A stretch of 64,000 nt of DNA from the NCBI GenBank assembly GCA_019359235.1, contig JAHHHT010000017.1:1-64000 (forward strand), written 5' to 3'. The position numbers were made by a program, and so were the translations under genes. This document shows positions 60,169 to 64,000 of the stretch, in pieces (position 1 is the first letter of the stretch; each line of letters starts with the position of its first letter). This stretch comes from Oscillatoria princeps RMCB-10 (GTDB lineage Bacteria > Cyanobacteriota > Cyanobacteriia > Cyanobacteriales > Oscillatoriaceae). The notes below the pieces were generated by a model that was not told the DNA's origin, searched no databases, and worked only from the letters and a program-made list of their open reading frames with translations.

Positions 60169-63100
60169 ATGGCCAAAGATACCTCAATGACAAAACTGGG
60201 CGGCAGCGACTTATTGACTTGCACCCTTAGGGAAGTAATTATTCCCGCTCCACTAACAGTTAGCGCTAACACTCCTGTGACAGATGTCATCGCCCAGATG
60301 AGTCAGGGGCGGTTGGCTAGCCTGCGGTCAAGTTACTTCGACTCTGACAGCAGTATAACCGACATTTCTGGCGCTAGCTGTGTCTTGGTCATGGAAGGGC
60401 AGCAGCTGGCCGGTGTTTTCACAGAGAGGGATGTGGTGCGGCTGGCTGCCGGTGGAATGAATTTAGTAGGCATGGAAATTGCCCGGGTGATGGCGCGGGA
60501 CTTAATTGTGCTGAGTTATTCGGAGTTTCGGGATATCTTCACCGCCCTCAATTTGTTTCGCCGGCACCGAATTCGCCACCTGCCGGTTTTGGATGAAAGC
60601 GGTCAAATCCTGGGTATTATAACACCAGAAAGTATCCGCGCCTGCATGCAGCCGACAGACCTGCTAAAATGGCGGCGGGTGGCAGAGGTGATGAGCGCAG
60701 AAGTGGTTCAAGCACCGCTGACAGCATCATTGCATAACGTAGCTCAGCTAATGGCAGAACGAGGGGTCAGTTGCGTGGTGATTGTCAGTGAAAAGTCAAC
60801 CCCCACTCAGAACTTGCTAATCCCCGCCGGCATTATTACCGAGCGGGACATCGTGCGGTTTCAGGCGCTAGAGCTGAATTTGAAAAACACGCCAGCAAAA
60901 GACGTGATGAGTGCACCCCTGTTTTGCCTGGGTGCGGAGAATTCTCTGTGGTCAGCTCAACAGGAAATGCAGCAGAAAAATGTGAGGCGATTGCTGGTGA
61001 CCGGCACTCAAGGAGAACTGCTGGGAATTGTCACCCAGACTAGCTTGCTGCGAGTCCTCGACCCGATGGAAATGTATAGCGTTATCGAAACCTTGCAGCA
61101 ATCGGTGTGCCGGTTGGAAGCGGAAAAAGTCGAACGGCTGCAGTTGCAGAACAGCCAACTGGAACAGCTGGTGCAGCAGAGGACTGCAGATTTGCAGCGC
61201 CAGCTGGAACACCAGCGCCTATTTAATAGCATGCGAGATCGCATCCGTCAATCCCTGAATTTAGATGAAATTCTCACCGCCACAGTCACAGAAGTGCGGC
61301 AATTTCTGCAAGCTGACCGGGTGCTGGTGTACCAGTTTGACCCCAACATGGATGGCACCATTGTAGCTGAATCGGTCGCCCAGGGCTGGAGAGAGTCACT
61401 GAAAAACCAGATCCAAGATACCTGTTTCAGGGAGAGGAAAGGGGCGGATTACCTGCTCGGACGCAAGCGGGCGGTTGCCGATATTCACACAGCCGGATTG
61501 AGCGATTGCCATTTGCAGCTGTTGCAGGGCTTTCAGGTGAAATCCTATCTGGTTGTGCCGATTTTGATGAATCAGGAATCACAGGAATCACCTGGAGTCT
61601 CCCCAGAATTTCATCTCTGGGGGTTGCTGATTGCCCACCAGTGTTCTGGCCCGCGCCAGTGGCTCTCATCGGAATTGGATTTGTTAGATCAGCTGAGCGC
61701 CCAAATCGCCATCGCCCTTCAGCAAGCGCAGCTATTCCAGCAGGTGCAAACTTGCCTCGTCGAGCGCGTGCGAGTAGAAGAAACCCTCAGGCAGAGTCAA
61801 GAGCAGTTTAGCTCTCTAGTTGCCAATATTCCCGGTGCCGTTTACAGGTGCCTGTATTGCTCGCGAGGCCGGACAGTTGAGTTTATCAGTCAGGAAATCG
61901 CCGAAATTTCCGGCTATCCAGCTTCTGACATAATTCTCAATTACCGCCGCAGCATAAGCAGCATTATCCATCCCGAAGACAGGCAGATGGTAGAGCGAGC
62001 CATCCGGAAAGCAACAGCCAGGAGACAGCCCTATCAAATAGAGTACAGGATCGTGCGGGCTGACGGCGGCACCAGATGGGTTTCTGACAAAGGCAAAGGC
62101 ATTTTCCGCGAAGATGGCGAACTGATTTGGAGCGATGGCGTAATGTTAGATATCACCCACTGCGTACAGGTGCAGGAGGAACTGCAACAGCTCAATCAAG
62201 AACTAGAAAACCGAGTTCTAGAGCGGACGCTTGAATTAGCCAATGCGGTGGCTCGATTGCAGCGGGAGATGGCCGAACGGGAGTTGGCGCAAAAAGAAGT
62301 GCTTGTAGTTAACGAGCGATTGCAATATTTGCTCGCCTGTTGCCCCACCGTGATTTATAGCTGCAAGGCTGAAGGCGATTTACCAGCCACCTTCATCAGC
62401 GAGAACATTACCGCCCTGCTGGGATACTCAGCCAGAGAATTCCTGGAAGATTCCGGGTTCTGGGCTAACCGCATCCACCCCGCAGACGCGCCGAGAATCT
62501 TTGCCGAACTGCCATCCCTGTTCCAGCGCGGATTTCACACCCATGAATACCGCTTTCTCCACGTTGACGGCACCTACCGCTGCCTGCGGGATGACATAAA
62601 GCTAGTGCGAGACGCAGCGGGCAACCCCCTAGAAATTGTCGGTTCCATAACAGACATTACCGACCGCAAACGGGCAGAAGAAGCCCTGCGCGAAAGTGAA
62701 GCCCGGTTTCGCTCCCTGTTTGAAGCAGCTCCCGATTTTATTCATGTCGCAGACATGTGCGGGACAATCCGGCAAACCAATCCAGCTGCCATCCGCCAGT
62801 CCGGTTACAGCGAGAGCGAGTTAATCGGCAGCCGCTTGAATGAATTTTTTACCCCGGAATCTCAAAAGATCGCCGCTCTTGCCTTTCCGATTCTTTTGAA
62901 AACAGGCACCCTGCGCCAGGAGGTGGAATTTATCCGCAAAGATCGGACAATTATGATTGTGGACTGCTCCGCTTCTGTCGTGCGGGACGAGCGAGGACAG
63001 TTCGCTTATATCATGGTGATTCAGCGAGACATCACTGACCGCAAGAAGACGGAAAAAGAGTTGCGCAAGAGCGATCAACGATTTGCCCTTGCCGTGGAGG

Positions 63101-64000
63101 GAGTGAATGATGGCATCTGGGACTGGGATATTGAAACGGGCCAAGCGTATTTTTCCCCCCGCTGGAAAAGCATGTTGGGGTGTTCTGACAGTGAGATTCC
63201 CAACACTTACGAAGCCTGGACAGAGCGCATCCACCCGGAGGATAGAGAGCGAGTTATCAGAGCTGTCAGCGATTACCTGGACAGCTGCATTCCCATTTAC
63301 GAAACAGAGTTTCGGTGTCTGCATAAAGATGGAACCTATCGCTGGATTCTCGCCCGCGGCTCAGCCCTGCGAGACACAACAGGAAAAGCCTACCGGATGG
63401 CGGGATCGCACACGGACATCACCGACCGCATACAGGCGCAAACAGAAATGCGGCGGCTGCAGGCTGCTGTAGAAACCGCGATGGATGGCATCGCGATTCT
63501 CAATCAGAACTGTGAATACATCTACCTGAACAAAGCTCACGTCCAGCTCTTTGGCTATGACAGCGCTGCTGAATTGATGGGCCAAACCTGGAAAGAACTC
63601 TACTCCCCAGAGGAAATCAACCGCATCGAGCGGGAGGTTTTTCCTGTTTTTTTACAAAACGGGCAGTGGCGCGGGGAAACCACAGCTTTGAGGCGCGATG
63701 GATCTACATTTGCCCAGGAAGTTTCCTTGACTTTGATTTCAGGCGTGGGACTGGTATGTGTCTTCCGGGATATCACCGAGCGCGTGCGGGCGCTGGAAGC
63801 GATGCGGCAGCAGGTAGAGCGAGAGCGGCTGATGGCGAGAGTGGCAGAGCACATTCGCCACTCTTTGAATTTGGAAGAAATTCTCAGCACTGCAGTCACT
63901 GAAGTCCGGCAGTTTTTCCAAATTGACCGGGCGCTCGTTTACCGCTTCGATCCCGACTGGAGCGGCACCGTGATTGTGGAGTCGGTCGGGTCAGGCTGGA
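60169..64000 (+). CDS. Giant CBS-GAF-multi-PAS signalling protein (3' end outside window)
   Basis: At least 1277 codons, open to the right edge; TGA lies immediately before ATG 60169 in frame (ATG 60187 is an alternative). Order: two CBS pairs (about 25-300; VLVMEGQQLAGVFTERDVVR, FRRHRIRHLPVLDESGQILG, GIITERDIVRFQ, RRLLVTGTQGELLGIVTQTS), a coiled coil, GAF 1 (about 355-525; LTATVTEVRQFLQADRVLVY, DCHLQLLQGFQVKSYLVVPI, GLLIAHQCSGPRQW), five PAS domains starting near 545, 715, 845, 965 and 1098, and the start of a second GAF (STAVTEVRQFFQIDRALVYR). The kinase or other output domain must lie beyond 64000. GAF 1 has a Cys-His pair at the position used for bilin attachment in some cyanobacteriochromes, but the same residues occur in GAF domains without chromophore. 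CBS pairs may sense adenosine nucleotides. The half CBS pair of the kinase at 39090 resembles this N-terminus. Confidence 0.88.
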   Translation, partial: MAKDTSMTKLGGSDLLTCTLREVIIPAPLTVSANTPVTDVIAQMSQGRLASLRSSYFDSDSSITDISGASCVLVMEGQQLAGVFTERDVVRLAAGGMNLVGMEIARVMARDLIVLSYSEFRDIFTALNLFRRHRIRHLPVLDESGQILGIITPESIRACMQPTDLLKWRRVAEVMSAEVVQAPLTASLHNVAQLMAERGVSCVVIVSEKSTPTQNLLIPAGIITERDIVRFQALELNLKNTPAKDVMSAPLFCLGAENSLWSAQQEMQQKNVRRLLVTGTQGELLGIVTQTSLLRVLDPMEMYSVIETLQQSVCRLEAEKVERLQLQNSQLEQLVQQRTADLQRQLEHQRLFNSMRDRIRQSLNLDEILTATVTEVRQFLQADRVLVYQFDPNMDGTIVAESVAQGWRESLKNQIQDTCFRERKGADYLLGRKRAVADIHTAGLSDCHLQLLQGFQVKSYLVVPILMNQESQESPGVSPEFHLWGLLIAHQCSGPRQWLSSELDLLDQLSAQIAIALQQAQLFQQVQTCLVERVRVEETLRQSQEQFSSLVANIPGAVYRCLYCSRGRTVEFISQEIAEISGYPASDIILNYRRSISSIIHPEDRQMVERAIRKATARRQPYQIEYRIVRADGGTRWVSDKGKGIFREDGELIWSDGVMLDITHCVQVQEELQQLNQELENRVLERTLELANAVARLQREMAERELAQKEVLVVNERLQYLLACCPTVIYSCKAEGDLPATFISENITALLGYSAREFLEDSGFWANRIHPADAPRIFAELPSLFQRGFHTHEYRFLHVDGTYRCLRDDIKLVRDAAGNPLEIVGSITDITDRKRAEEALRESEARFRSLFEAAPDFIHVADMCGTIRQTNPAAIRQSGYSESELIGSRLNEFFTPESQKIAALAFPILLKTGTLRQEVEFIRKDRTIMIVDCSASVVRDERGQFAYIMVIQRDITDRKKTEKELRKSDQRFALAVEGVNDGIWDWDIETGQAYFSPRWKSMLGCSDSEIPNTYEAWTERIHPEDRERVIRAVSDYLDSCIPIYETEFRCLHKDGTYRWILARGSALRDTTGKAYRMAGSHTDITDRIQAQTEMRRLQAAVETAMDGIAILNQNCEYIYLNKAHVQLFGYDSAAELMGQTWKELYSPEEINRIEREVFPVFLQNGQWRGETTALRRDGSTFAQEVSLTLISGVGLVCVFRDITERVRALEAMRQQVERERLMARVAEHIRHSLNLEEILSTAVTEVRQFFQIDRALVYRFDPDWSGTVIVESVGSGW

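Noticed and set aside
61500-61560. GAF 1 of the last gene as a firm bilin-binding cyanobacteriochrome
   Set aside because: The Cys-His pair is present, but similar residues are common in non-chromophore GAF domains; other signature residues could not be confirmed.

Overview
The window looks like chromosomal DNA of a filamentous, Oscillatoriales-type cyanobacterium. Seen in the sequence: repeated HIP1 octamers (GCGATCGC), many CCGGC/GCCGGT words, several families of short palindromic repeats of the kind cyanobacteria carry, and cyanobacterial gene types (DUF3370, RNP-type Rbp, SLH-GHL10 proteins, PEP-CTERM protein, Rcp1-like regulator, FHA and Ser/Thr kinases). I see no tRNA, rRNA, CRISPR array or intact transposase.

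Layout. 0-4.1 kb: a 74-bp tandem repeat, malQ, a decayed second malQ 5' end, a Nudix hydrolase and an ankyrin remnant. 4.2-9.2 kb: a signalling block with a secreted trypsin-TPR-WD40 protein, a frameshifted Ser/Thr kinase and an FHA-Ser/Thr kinase. 9.5-12.1 kb: phnD-phnC-phnE phosphonate-type ABC importer. 12.4-18.3 kb: a pentapeptide-repeat/RidA fusion and two tandem, minus-strand SLH-GHL10 proteins. 19.7-21.2 kb: an HTH protein and a truncated CNBD-C39 exporter. 21.9-31.1 kb: an Rpn-like and a Uma2 nuclease-fold protein, then a duplicated glsB + NACHT-HEAT module in which one copy has collapsed to 68 residues and a third 3' scrap lies further on. 29.5-38 kb: PEP-CTERM protein, frameshifted pentapeptide protein, DUF99 protein, exported methyltransferase, Rbp, DUF3370 protein.

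39-64 kb is an all-plus-strand signal-transduction island: five sensor histidine kinases with varied input domains (CBS remnant + PAS; single PAS; at least nine PAS including a LOV-like one; REC; REC + PAS), an ethylene-receptor-like kinase followed by an Rcp1-type regulator, a REC protein with a histidine-less DHp-like tail, two REC-GGDEF-EAL proteins with opposite patterns of decay, and a very large CBS-GAF-PAS protein that runs off the right edge. Close similarity of the kinase cores at 41.0, 52.7 and 59.0 kb suggests growth by duplication and exchange of N-terminal input domains (inference).

A theme of the window is that short mobile palindromic repeats shape genes: they sit inside two histidine-kinase ATPase domains in frame, abut a 5'-truncated PAS kinase, touch the stop codon of the PEP-CTERM gene and lie just beyond the broken end of the C39 exporter. 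Function calls rest on motifs read by eye; no database search was run.
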